From contig NZ_CP035758.1 of NCBI RefSeq assembly GCF_004208415.1, positions 9,920,001 to 9,984,000 on the forward strand: a DNA stretch of 64,000 bases, written 5' to 3'. A program made the translations under genes and the position numbers. The stretch comes from Ktedonosporobacter rubrisoli. GTDB taxonomy: Bacteria > Chloroflexota > Ktedonobacteria > Ktedonobacterales > Ktedonobacteraceae. Shown here in pieces: positions 33,131 through 40,724 of this stretch (within the stretch, counting starts at the first letter, position 1; every line of letters starts with the position of its first letter). The notes beneath the pieces are model-generated. The model made no database searches. It had not been told where the DNA came from and saw only the letters and a list, made by a program, of their open reading frames with translations.

Positions 33131-35605
33131 ATGAAGGTTATGGACATTTTTGAGACGATGGATTATGGTCCGGCTCCCGAGGCGCCAACGCCGGCTTTAG
33201 AGTGGCTGCAAAAGCAGCAAGCGTTCGGACTGTTTATCAATAACCGCTGGGTGAAGCCGAACAGCGGACAATATCTAGAAAGCACCAATCCGGCAACTGG
33301 TAAGTCGCTTGTGCAGGTGGCTTCAGCCAACCAGGCGGATGTTGATGCTGCCGTAGAGGCCGCTCAGGCCGCGTTTGAAATCTGGAGCAAGACGCCAGGC
33401 CATATCCGCGCACGCTATTTGTATGCCCTGGCGCGCCATATTCAGAAGCATTCGCGCCTCCTGGCAGTCCTGGAGGCGCTTGATAACGGCAAGTCGATTC
33501 GGGAGACGCGCGATATCGATATTCCGCTGGTGGCACGTCATTTTTATTATCACGCGGGCTGGGCGCAGCTCATGACTTCCGAGCTTCCCGATTATCGACC
33601 GCTGGGCGTTGTTGGTCAGATTATCCCCTGGAATTTCCCCTTGCTCATGCTTGCCTGGAAGATTGCTCCGGCCATCGCCATGGGCAATACGGTTGTGCTC
33701 AAGCCAGCGCGCTATACGCCGCTGACGGCGCTCAAATTTGCCGAGATTGTGCAGGAAGTTGGCTTGCCGGCTGGCGTAATAAATATCCTCACTGGCGAAG
33801 CTTCGCAGGTTGGCGAAGCTCTGGTGCGCCATCCAGGTATCAAAAAGATTGCTTTTACGGGCTCAACCGAGGTTGGGCGAAATATCAGGCGGACCACGGC
33901 TGGCTCGGGCAAGAAACTTTCCCTGGAGCTGGGTGGCAAGTCGCCGTTTATTGTCTTTGACGATGCTGATTTGGATAGTGTGGTAGAGGGCGTGGTGGAT
34001 GCCATCTGGTTTAATCAAGGCCAGGTCTGTTGTGCAGGTTCGCGTTTACTGGTGCAGGAAGATATTGCTGAGTGTCTGTTGGCGAAGCTGCGCGTGCGTA
34101 TGGAACGTTTGCGCGTTGGCGACTCGTTGGATAAAGCTGTAGATATGGGAGCTATCGTTTCTCCCGCGCAGCTCAAAGAAATCCAGCGCCTGGTACAGCA
34201 GGGTCTCGAAGAGGGCGCCCAGATGTGGCAGCCGTCCTGGGCCTGTCCAACTGAGGGCTATTTCTTTCCGCCCACACTGTTTACCAATGTTACACCAGCC
34301 TCGACGATTGCCCAGGTTGAGATCTTTGGGCCGGTCCTGGTGGCGATGACGTTTCGCACGCCTGCAGAGGCAGTGGCTCTGGCGAATAATACGCGCTATG
34401 GCCTGGCGGCAAGCATCTGGAGCGAGAATATCAACCTGGCCCTTGACGTCGCGCCTAAGCTCAAGGCTGGAAGTGTCTGGATTAATTGTACTAACCTGTT
34501 TGATGCCTCTAGCGGCTTTGGCGGCTATCGCGAGAGCGGATACGGGCGTGAAGGCGGGAAAGAGGGGCTCTATGAATATGTGCAGCCAGCCTGGAAGGCA
34601 GAGCCACAGGCGACAAAGGCGAAACGCGCTGCGCAAGCTCAGGCCGGGAAGTCCGCCAAGCAGAATGGCGACGGTGGGGTTACTGAGCTTGAAGCTGATG
34701 CGCAGGAGGGTGCAGTGGAAGGACAAGCAGCCGTCAATGGCTACGTGCCGCACCTGCCGGCTATTGATCGCACGCCAAAGCTGTTCATTAAAGGGAAGCA
34801 GACGCGGCCGGATTCTGGCTATAGCCGCCCTATCTACGAACCGGCTGGGCGGCTGATTGGTGAAGTTGGCGAGGGCAATCGCAAAGATATCCGTAACGCT
34901 GTAGAGGCGGCGCATGCGGCCAGCTCCTGGGCTGCGGGTACTGCGCATAACCGGGCTCAGATTCTCTATTATATCGCCGAGAATCTGGCTGTACGTGAGG
35001 ATGAGTTTGCCCGTAGAATAGCGCAACAAGTTGGATGTTCCTATGCCGACGCGCTCAGCGAAGTGCAGGTAAGCCTCTCGCGTTTGTTTAGCTATGCGGC
35101 CTGGACCGATAAGTATGAAGGGTCTGTGCACCGTCCGCCCTTGCGCGGTGTTGTGCTGGCGCTACCCGAGCCGCGCGGCGTCATGGGGCTAGCCTGTCCT
35201 GATGAAAACCCTCTTCTGGGCTTTGTCTCGCTCGTTGCCCCGGCTATTGCCATGGGCAATACGGTGATTGTCATTCCTTCACCAAAGGCACCTTTAAGCG
35301 CGACAGACTTCTATCAGGTCCTGGAAACGTCAGATGTGCCGGCGGGAGTCGTCAATATCGTCACGGGAGATCGTGAGGCGCTCAGCAAGGTTCTGGCCGA
35401 GCATGACGACGTTGATGCTATGTGGTATTTTGGCTCGCCAGAAGGCTCGCGGCAGGTGGAACTTGCCTCTACAGGCAATATGAAATATACCTGGGTCAAT
35501 CATGGTCGGGCGCGCGACTGGCTTGATGTGAAGCAGGGCGAGGGCGAAGAGTTCTTGCGCGAGGCAACCCAGGTAAAAAATATCTGGGTACCCTATGGCG
35601 AGTAG
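33131..35605 (+). CDS. ALDH16-like double-domain aldehyde dehydrogenase
   Basis: This 824-residue protein contains two aldehyde dehydrogenase domains. The first (about residues 25-495) is complete, with the PWNFPLLMLAWKIAPAIAMG coenzyme region, FTGSTEVG, the general-base Glu in LELGGKSP and the nucleophile C300 in FNQGQVCCAGSR. An Ala/Lys/Gly-rich linker (about 495-545) follows. The second domain (about 550-824) keeps the N-terminal fold (APAIAMGNTVIVIPSPKAPL) but stops before the catalytic Cys and Glu region and is non-catalytic. This arrangement is that of the ALDH16 family, where the second domain helps dimerisation. The gene is 11 bases after deoC, so acetaldehyde from deoxyribose breakdown is the likely substrate. 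Confidence 0.9.
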   Translation: MKVMDIFETMDYGPAPEAPTPALEWLQKQQAFGLFINNRWVKPNSGQYLESTNPATGKSLVQVASANQADVDAAVEAAQAAFEIWSKTPGHIRARYLYALARHIQKHSRLLAVLEALDNGKSIRETRDIDIPLVARHFYYHAGWAQLMTSELPDYRPLGVVGQIIPWNFPLLMLAWKIAPAIAMGNTVVLKPARYTPLTALKFAEIVQEVGLPAGVINILTGEASQVGEALVRHPGIKKIAFTGSTEVGRNIRRTTAGSGKKLSLELGGKSPFIVFDDADLDSVVEGVVDAIWFNQGQVCCAGSRLLVQEDIAECLLAKLRVRMERLRVGDSLDKAVDMGAIVSPAQLKEIQRLVQQGLEEGAQMWQPSWACPTEGYFFPPTLFTNVTPASTIAQVEIFGPVLVAMTFRTPAEAVALANNTRYGLAASIWSENINLALDVAPKLKAGSVWINCTNLFDASSGFGGYRESGYGREGGKEGLYEYVQPAWKAEPQATKAKRAAQAQAGKSAKQNGDGGVTELEADAQEGAVEGQAAVNGYVPHLPAIDRTPKLFIKGKQTRPDSGYSRPIYEPAGRLIGEVGEGNRKDIRNAVEAAHAASSWAAGTAHNRAQILYYIAENLAVREDEFARRIAQQVGCSYADALSEVQVSLSRLFSYAAWTDKYEGSVHRPPLRGVVLALPEPRGVMGLACPDENPLLGFVSLVAPAIAMGNTVIVIPSPKAPLSATDFYQVLETSDVPAGVVNIVTGDREALSKVLAEHDDVDAMWYFGSPEGSRQVELASTGNMKYTWVNHGRARDWLDVKQGEGEEFLREATQVKNIWVPYGE

Positions 35606-35632
35606 TTTCAGGGCCGGTAAATTGGCTGGGGA

Positions 35633-36226
35633 TCAGGCGCTGGTAAGCAGTCTGTCCCCAGCCTGAATCTCAATAAACGAGGCGGAATCCGCCAGGGTTG
35701 CGTAAAAGCCGCGCTTGCCGTGATTAAGAAATTGCAGAGCTTTTTTTAACTGTTCGGCCGAGGGCTCGTTGTCCTCTTTGAGAGAGAAACGGCTGAACTC
35801 GACACACGGCGCGGCTACCATAATATCCTTTAAAGGGACGAGTTGTCCCGTGGCAGCAATTTCAATCGTCACCCCGCCCTCCAGATCGGACAGCGTTTGC
35901 TCCTCCTCGGTTTCCACAAGAATGTTCTCGCCGGCATAGCCGTCAAGTAGGTGCTCTCCAAACCGGGCACGCATAGAGCGATAATGACTGGTGAACCCAA
36001 TAGAGATGCCATTGTCACCCTGGTGGTGCGAGCGGGGATGATCGGCATGGTGGACATCCAGGAGATGTTCATCATCCGAGATGACGCCAATAACCCCTTT
36101 TCCTGTGAGAAGCAGGCTGCTCATCGTCAGGATTTCTGAAGGATCATAGTAACGATGCGGCTTTTCTCCACGCTTAAGCGGAGAACGCTGTATCTGTACA
36201 AGCTTAATACTGCCAATTTCGCGCAT
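35633..36226 (-). CDS. MOSC-domain protein
   Basis: This 197-residue protein is a MOSC (molybdenum cofactor sulfurase C-terminal) domain. It has GYAGENILVE and the Cys-containing PCVEFSRF, which is the usual sulfur-carrying or molybdenum-contacting position, and ends EIQAGDRLL. An insertion rich in His/Asp (about residues 57-80) is unusual. Members act on molybdenum cofactor or on N-hydroxylated substrates. The nearest molybdoenzyme gene is 22 kb away. It stands alone on the minus strand. Confidence 0.85.
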   Translation of the reverse strand: MREIGSIKLVQIQRSPLKRGEKPHRYYDPSEILTMSSLLLTGKGVIGVISDDEHLLDVHHADHPRSHHQGDNGISIGFTSHYRSMRARFGEHLLDGYAGENILVETEEEQTLSDLEGGVTIEIAATGQLVPLKDIMVAAPCVEFSRFSLKEDNEPSAEQLKKALQFLNHGKRGFYATLADSASFIEIQAGDRLLTSA

Positions 36227-36262
36227 TGTGCTCTGACCTGCCCTTTATTTCTAGCTCTGATG

Positions 36263-37792
36263 CTATTTGCCAACAACGGAACGCAACTGGGCTACAACCT
36301 GTTCAAGTTGGGTGGCCGCGTTAGCCGCCGAGGTTGCCCCCGTTGCTAGCTGCTCATTTACCTGAGTTGCCACATTAAGTGCTGTTGATAACTTATTGTT
36401 GCTTGCTTCCTGATAGCGAGAGGCCTGGTCGATATATTGCGTCGCTGCAATGATGCGCTCTAAGGCTTGCCTCGCTGTCTCCGCATCAAGCTGATTCCAA
36501 TGGGTCAGGAGCGCAGTAACCGTCTCGCGAAGCTGATGCGTGGCAATCTTTGTTGCCTCATTATAATATTGTACAGATTGCAGGCCGATTTGTGAAGCAT
36601 CGACGACCCACATCTGTTCTGTGGCAATGTCTTGTTGCTTTGTGGCCAGACTGCTTAGCGTCTGGCTGTTGCTGCGGATATACTCAACGGCTGTAAGAAT
36701 GGGGCGGGTAATGTTTTGTCCAAAGGCCCAGCCAGCCAATGCGACGAGCAATGCCATAACCAGAGCAATCAGAATATTCTCGATTAATTGCTGATTGGCA
36801 ACGCTGGTCACGGTATTGATCGGACTGAGCACGAAGTAATACCAGGGAAGCGTAGCAGAAGTTTGCAAAGCAACCTGAAAAGCTTCCTGCCCGCTAAGGG
36901 GCATCTGAAAAGTGGAGAGTGGAACATTGGTATCCAGTTTCTGGGCCAGTAAGGGATTTTTGTTTACAGTGACCGGCCTGGCGCTGCCAAAGCGCTTTTC
37001 TTGTACGATGCGCTGCTGTAAGTCGGCCGGTAAGTCCTTGATGGCCTGGAAGCGACGAGCTGGATCGGTATTAGCAATGCAAATACCACTTTTGTCGAGA
37101 ATAAAGGCATAGCTACCAGGGCCATTGTTGCCCAGGTCTCCTTGAACAATATTCCAGATGTAGTCAAGATTGAGGCTTGTACGTATGAAACCCAGGAAAG
37201 CTGGTTGCTGGCTTGTGCCTGGCTGAGGCGTCTGTACAATCGGTGAGTAAATGTCGACAGCCGCTTTGTGACTGGTAGGATCGACGTAGACCGCCGAGAT
37301 AAACGTTTTGCGGGCCAAAGCCAAATTTAATTCGTCGTCGGGAATAAGTGCGCTACCATGCTTGAGTGGCTTCGTATTCAGGGGATAATACAGACGCAGC
37401 TGTCCTTTGGGATTGAACAGCTCCCAGGAGGTGTAGCGATGATCGCGATAGATGCCAGCCTCCAGGGCGAAGCTGGCATGTAGGGCCAGATTCTGATAGT
37501 CGGGCGAATTGGGAATTGGAGGCGCGGCTAGAAATTCCTGGACGCTGGGAACTTGAGCTAGCGTCTGTAAATCCAGTAAGCGCTCTCCAAAATAAGCATC
37601 TATCAACTGAACACGAGTTTTGGCATCATTCTCCATAGCTGCGTTCGCCTGTGAGACAAGAGCCGGCCTGGCTTGCCATTGGAGGAAGATAATCGTAATG
37701 ATCAGCGGCAACACTGCTGCGAAGAGCAGCCCGAGGGAGACGCGTAGAGACAGCGGGGTGCGCCGCCGTGGCTCGAACATCCTTTGTGACAT
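36263..37792 (-). CDS. Cache/HAMP transmembrane sensor without an output domain
   Basis: This 509-residue membrane protein has an N-terminal transmembrane helix (about 17-38) and an extracytoplasmic double-Cache-like domain (about 40-325). A second helix follows (LIALVMALLVALAGWAFG) and then a HAMP-like start (NITRPILTAVEYI). The cytoplasmic part is a helical, Gln/Ala-rich coiled coil of about 140 residues that resembles part of a chemoreceptor stalk. It ends before any signalling hairpin, kinase or cyclase domain. It therefore senses an outside ligand but must pass the signal through a partner. The DUF4388 gene 24 bases upstream in the same operon is the obvious candidate. Confidence 0.82.
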   Translation of the reverse strand: MSQRMFEPRRRTPLSLRVSLGLLFAAVLPLIITIIFLQWQARPALVSQANAAMENDAKTRVQLIDAYFGERLLDLQTLAQVPSVQEFLAAPPIPNSPDYQNLALHASFALEAGIYRDHRYTSWELFNPKGQLRLYYPLNTKPLKHGSALIPDDELNLALARKTFISAVYVDPTSHKAAVDIYSPIVQTPQPGTSQQPAFLGFIRTSLNLDYIWNIVQGDLGNNGPGSYAFILDKSGICIANTDPARRFQAIKDLPADLQQRIVQEKRFGSARPVTVNKNPLLAQKLDTNVPLSTFQMPLSGQEAFQVALQTSATLPWYYFVLSPINTVTSVANQQLIENILIALVMALLVALAGWAFGQNITRPILTAVEYIRSNSQTLSSLATKQQDIATEQMWVVDASQIGLQSVQYYNEATKIATHQLRETVTALLTHWNQLDAETARQALERIIAATQYIDQASRYQEASNNKLSTALNVATQVNEQLATGATSAANAATQLEQVVAQLRSVVGK

Positions 37793-37816
37793 GCTGCTTT
37801 CTACCTTTTGATATGG

Positions 37817-38524
37817 CTACTGAATAATCCCTATACGTTCCAGGTCACGAAGCAAGCGTTCTATTTCATCTGGCCTGCGTCCTATCAGGCGCGCAAGTTC
37901 AGGAACTGTACGATTTCCATCGACGAGCAAGAATATATGACGATGTGTACGCGAGAGCCCGGCCTGATTTAACCAGGAAATAGCCTCTTCGACCTGCCGG
38001 ATGCGCCGTGGTGGTGAGCTATTTGAGGCTCTTGCCGCATTATTCTCTTGCATATTTCTCAGCATATTGGCGGGCGTACGTAAGTATGGATTGGTCTCTT
38101 GTAAAGGACTGGTAGGAGTTTGAATGGCCGGCAAGGGACTGGTAGGCGTCTGGATAGCTGGCAAAGGGCTGGTAGGAGTTTGAATGGCTGGCAAGGGACT
38201 GGTAGGCGTCTGGATAGCCGGCAAAGGGCCTGTTGAGGTGCGCACAGCAGGCAGAAGGCCACTGATGCCATCAGTAGTGGGTGAGAAAAATTTGAAGCGA
38301 CATTCGCCCCAGGTATTCAGGCGGTCCAGGGCTGGCTGACCGTTGAGTTGTCCGCAGCGAGCATGGGTAATATATCCCTGAACGAAAGAGATCTCGCCCT
38401 CTTCTAGTCTCATATCTTCGCCCCTCTCGACAGTTAAGAGGCCGGTTTTACGACCGAGTTGAATAACTTGAATGATATGCCGAAGCCTCTCCGTTGAGAA
38501 TCCTCTTCTTTGTGAGTTGAACAT
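37817..38524 (-). CDS. DUF4388 (PATAN-like) protein with internal decapeptide repeats
   Basis: This is a 235-residue cytoplasmic protein. Residues 1-90 form a DUF4388/PATAN-type domain (LRHIIQVIQLGRKTGLLTVE, then GEISFVQGYITHARCGQLNG and A-LDRL), a module linked to signalling in Deltaproteobacteria and Chloroflexota. A central linker carries four exact PLPAIQTPTS decapeptides. The last 60 residues form a small winged-helix-like domain (GLSRTHRHIFLLVDGNRTVP, ELARLIGRRPDEIERLLRDL). ATG 38524 is preferred over the longer frame at 38593, because the promoter at 38589-38617 would start transcription near 38582. It lies 24 bases before the Cache sensor gene and probably forms a signalling pair with it. 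Confidence 0.82.
   Translation of the reverse strand: MFNSQRRGFSTERLRHIIQVIQLGRKTGLLTVERGEDMRLEEGEISFVQGYITHARCGQLNGQPALDRLNTWGECRFKFFSPTTDGISGLLPAVRTSTGPLPAIQTPTSPLPAIQTPTSPLPAIQTPTSPLPAIQTPTSPLQETNPYLRTPANMLRNMQENNAARASNSSPPRRIRQVEEAISWLNQAGLSRTHRHIFLLVDGNRTVPELARLIGRRPDEIERLLRDLERIGIIQ
38100..38250. repeat. 30-base tandem repeat encoding PLPAIQTPTS
   Basis: Inside the DUF4388 gene, 30-base units repeat about five times. Alternate units are most alike, so 38101-38160 and 38161-38220 are near-identical 60-base copies. This shows recent duplication of a two-unit block and suggests length variation between strains. Confidence 0.85.
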
Positions 38525-38588
38525 CCTTATTCCACCTTTGGTGGTATTTGCTCCCGAGGTAATAAATACTATGTCGATGGGCGGTTCA

Positions 38589-38617
38589 AGCATACCATAA
38601 AATTAAAAAATTGTGAA
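38589..38617 (-). promoter_or_regulatory. Promoter of the DUF4388-Cache operon
   Basis: On the minus strand, TTCACA (38617-38612) and TATGCT (38594-38589) are 17 bases apart. Expected start near 38582 gives a 58-base leader. Confidence 0.6.
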
Positions 38618-38916
38618 AATTTTTAGACTTATCTGACCTATTCTCCTATTTGCTGCTTGAAAAGCCAGCTTAAGGAGCATTTTTGTTTAAGTCTTTATAA
38701 GTATAAACGCTAAAAAAAGGCGGAATAGCAGATCTATGCTGAAGCTTCCTCAAAGAGGCAAAAAATTTTGCGCATTCGCTTAGCTGTGGCTCTTCTGTTG
38801 GAGGGCCGGTTTGCAAGAGCAAAAGAGCTGGCCAGATGTGCCGCAATAGTCGTAATATATGCTCAGGCTGTATGTTAAATTAGTGGAGAGCGAAAACATT
38901 ATTCTTGTGTAGGTGC
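38618..38916. other. Divergent intergenic region
   Basis: This AT-rich stretch lies between two back-to-back promoters. No gene or strong hairpin is visible in it. Confidence 0.4.
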
Positions 38917-38945
38917 TTGTAGCCTTGTTTTGCACATGCTATACT
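38917..38945 (+). promoter_or_regulatory. Promoter of the sigma/zinc-finger/CHAT cassette
   Basis: TTGTAG (38917-38922) and TATACT (38940-38945) have a 17-base spacer, about 48 bases before the first gene. Confidence 0.5.
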
Positions 38946-38992
38946 GCATAAATACGTCGATAACTATTTACTAGTCAGGAAGCAGGGGGCTA

Positions 38993-39760
38993 TTGTCGAT
39001 GGAGTCTGGCAACCTCTCGCACCCTTTGGATTCACAATCCAGTAAGAGAGGGCAGAGTAATCGTGTGCAACAACTGGAGCTACTTTCCATTAATGATTTA
39101 GCTCGTTGTTGCTCGGAAGAGACCAGCAAGTTCCTCAGGCAGAATGCATCGGATGACAGTTATTGTTTAGAATTGTTTCGTCGAGCTATTGTAAAACGGG
39201 ATGATGCCGCCTGGTCGAGTGTGTATCAACAATATTCGCCGCTAGTGCTCACCTGGGTAACGCAGCACCAAAGCGCTGTATCTCTCATGGGACAAGATGG
39301 TGGTGCTGTGCTGGTGAACGCTGCTTTTGCCAAGTTTGCCCAGGCGCTTACCCCGGCCAAGATGGAGAATTTTGATTCTCTGGCTGCAGTCTTGAAATAT
39401 CTTAAGATGTGTGTGCATAGTGTGGTAGCCGACGAAATTCGTGTAAGGCAGGCGCGCCAATACGAAGAAACGCTAGAATTAATAGAGCATGAGCCTGCTG
39501 TGGGTGACCCTGCCGAGGATATTGTGGCAAATCTTTCTGCCCAGGGATTGTGGCAGATTATTCAAGAAGAACTCAATAGTGATGATGAGCGTGTGTTAGT
39601 CTACCTGGCCTACGTTCAAGGTATGAAGCCGGGAGAGATCTGTACTCAACAGCGCCGTATTTTCCCCACCGTAGATGATGTCTATCGGGTGAAGCGTAAC
39701 GTCTTAGAGCGTTTGCGACGCAATAAGCGTTTGCGTATGATGTTTCGCCAGCAAGCATAA
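38993..39760 (+). CDS. Sigma-70-like (ECF-type) factor of the CHAT cassette
   Basis: This 255-residue protein has region 2-like helices from about residue 60 (LELFRRAIVKRDDAAWSSVY then QQYSPLVLTWV), the usual opening of ECF sigma factors. A region 4-like C-terminus follows (DDERVLVYLAYVQGMKPGEI then a helix-turn-helix and RVKRNVLERLRRNKRLR). TTG 38993 (GGGGG just upstream) or ATG 38999 may be the start. The next two genes encode a double zinc-finger protein and a TPR-CHAT protease, without any other transcriptional unit between. By analogy with other sigma systems the zinc-finger protein could be its anti-sigma factor. DNA-binding details cannot be judged from sequence alone. Confidence 0.75.
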   Translation: MSMESGNLSHPLDSQSSKRGQSNRVQQLELLSINDLARCCSEETSKFLRQNASDDSYCLELFRRAIVKRDDAAWSSVYQQYSPLVLTWVTQHQSAVSLMGQDGGAVLVNAAFAKFAQALTPAKMENFDSLAAVLKYLKMCVHSVVADEIRVRQARQYEETLELIEHEPAVGDPAEDIVANLSAQGLWQIIQEELNSDDERVLVYLAYVQGMKPGEICTQQRRIFPTVDDVYRVKRNVLERLRRNKRLRMMFRQQA

Positions 39761-39915
39761 TTGCGGCTCTCAGCTTTGTAGCTGTGTTTTCTTTGTGAAG
39801 AAGATGTGGGAGTGATGCGAAAATCGTTGAGGGATTCGTTTATTAACACTAAGAGGACAAATGAGCCGTGGCCATTTGTGCTGAAATCCTATATGTGAAT
39901 CTAGAGGAAACGCTC

Positions 39916-40719
39916 ATGCAGTGTAGTGAACCGGGGGCTATTCGCGAGGAAGAAATAGTTGCCTATCTTGCGGGAGAGAAGGTGCGGCCTGCTGTTGTAC
40001 AACATCTCGCACGCTGCCAATATTGTTCAGCTCGGTTAGCAACCTATCGCCAAATGGAGCGCGAGCTTACCAGTAAGCTATATAGATTGGATTGTCCATC
40101 TAACCAGGTGCTTGGCGAGTATCAGCTTGGCTTCCTCGATCCTAAAGAGGTTTTACGTGTCCAGAAGCATCTAGAGATCTGTAAGTTTTGTTCGGCTGAA
40201 GTGGCTACGCTTGCTCAGTTTTTAGCCAATGACCTTGTGCTGGCTGAGCGCCCATCTGTTGCGCGTAGCAAACCTTCCCTGAATCACCATATCCAGCAAG
40301 AAGCTGGCCGGGTCGTTGAGCAGCTGAGCAGCCACATTCTCTCAGAAGTCAGGCGCATTGTTGCCACGCTGGTGCCATCTCAACCGGCGTCGCTCGCATT
40401 ACGTGGTGAGGAGGCTTTATGGCCGCGTAATTATGTAGCCGAAGATGTTAGCGTGTCTATCCAGGTTGAACAAGGGACGCATAGGAATGACTCAGTGCAG
40501 CTGATTGGTTTTGTCTCGCGCAAGGATACTGATTTAGGCGCGCTTCAGGGCATAGCTGTACAACTCGTTTCGCCAGCGAAGCACGAGTATGTACAATATA
40601 TTGATGAGTTAGGAAATTTTATCTTTTCATCAATTATGCCTGCCACCTACACGCTTGAAATGCAGTTTCCCGAAAGCGTGATCGTTATCGAACAATTAGC
40701 TGTGGTCTTAGATCAATAG
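39916..40719 (+). CDS. Double zinc-finger (zf-HC2-like) protein with C-terminal beta domain
   Basis: This is a 267-residue protein. Two copies of an H-x3-C-x2-C zinc-binding motif (VVQHLARCQYCSARL near residue 35 and VQKHLEICKFCSAEV near residue 90) match the anti-sigma zinc-finger type. The middle is helical. The C-terminal 90 residues (LGALQGIAVQLVSP and GNFIFSSIMPATYTLEMQFP) look like a carboxypeptidase-regulatory or SpaA-like beta sandwich. There is no transmembrane helix, so it is cytosolic. ATG 39916 is preferred because AGAGGAAA lies 5 bases upstream; GTG 39868 is possible. It sits between the sigma-like gene and the CHAT protease gene, starting 6 bases from the latter at its end, so all three are co-expressed. 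The anti-sigma role is inferred. Confidence 0.75.
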   Translation: MQCSEPGAIREEEIVAYLAGEKVRPAVVQHLARCQYCSARLATYRQMERELTSKLYRLDCPSNQVLGEYQLGFLDPKEVLRVQKHLEICKFCSAEVATLAQFLANDLVLAERPSVARSKPSLNHHIQQEAGRVVEQLSSHILSEVRRIVATLVPSQPASLALRGEEALWPRNYVAEDVSVSIQVEQGTHRNDSVQLIGFVSRKDTDLGALQGIAVQLVSPAKHEYVQYIDELGNFIFSSIMPATYTLEMQFPESVIVIEQLAVVLDQ

Positions 40720-40724
40720 CCTCT

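Noticed and set aside
38100..38250. CRISPR-like array of 30-base units
   Set aside because: The units are directly adjacent with no spacers and encode an in-frame decapeptide repeat.
39861..39884. 7-codon ORF after AAGAGGAC between the sigma-like and zinc-finger genes
   Set aside because: Too short to support; the AAGAGGAC may instead serve GTG 39868 or be fortuitous.
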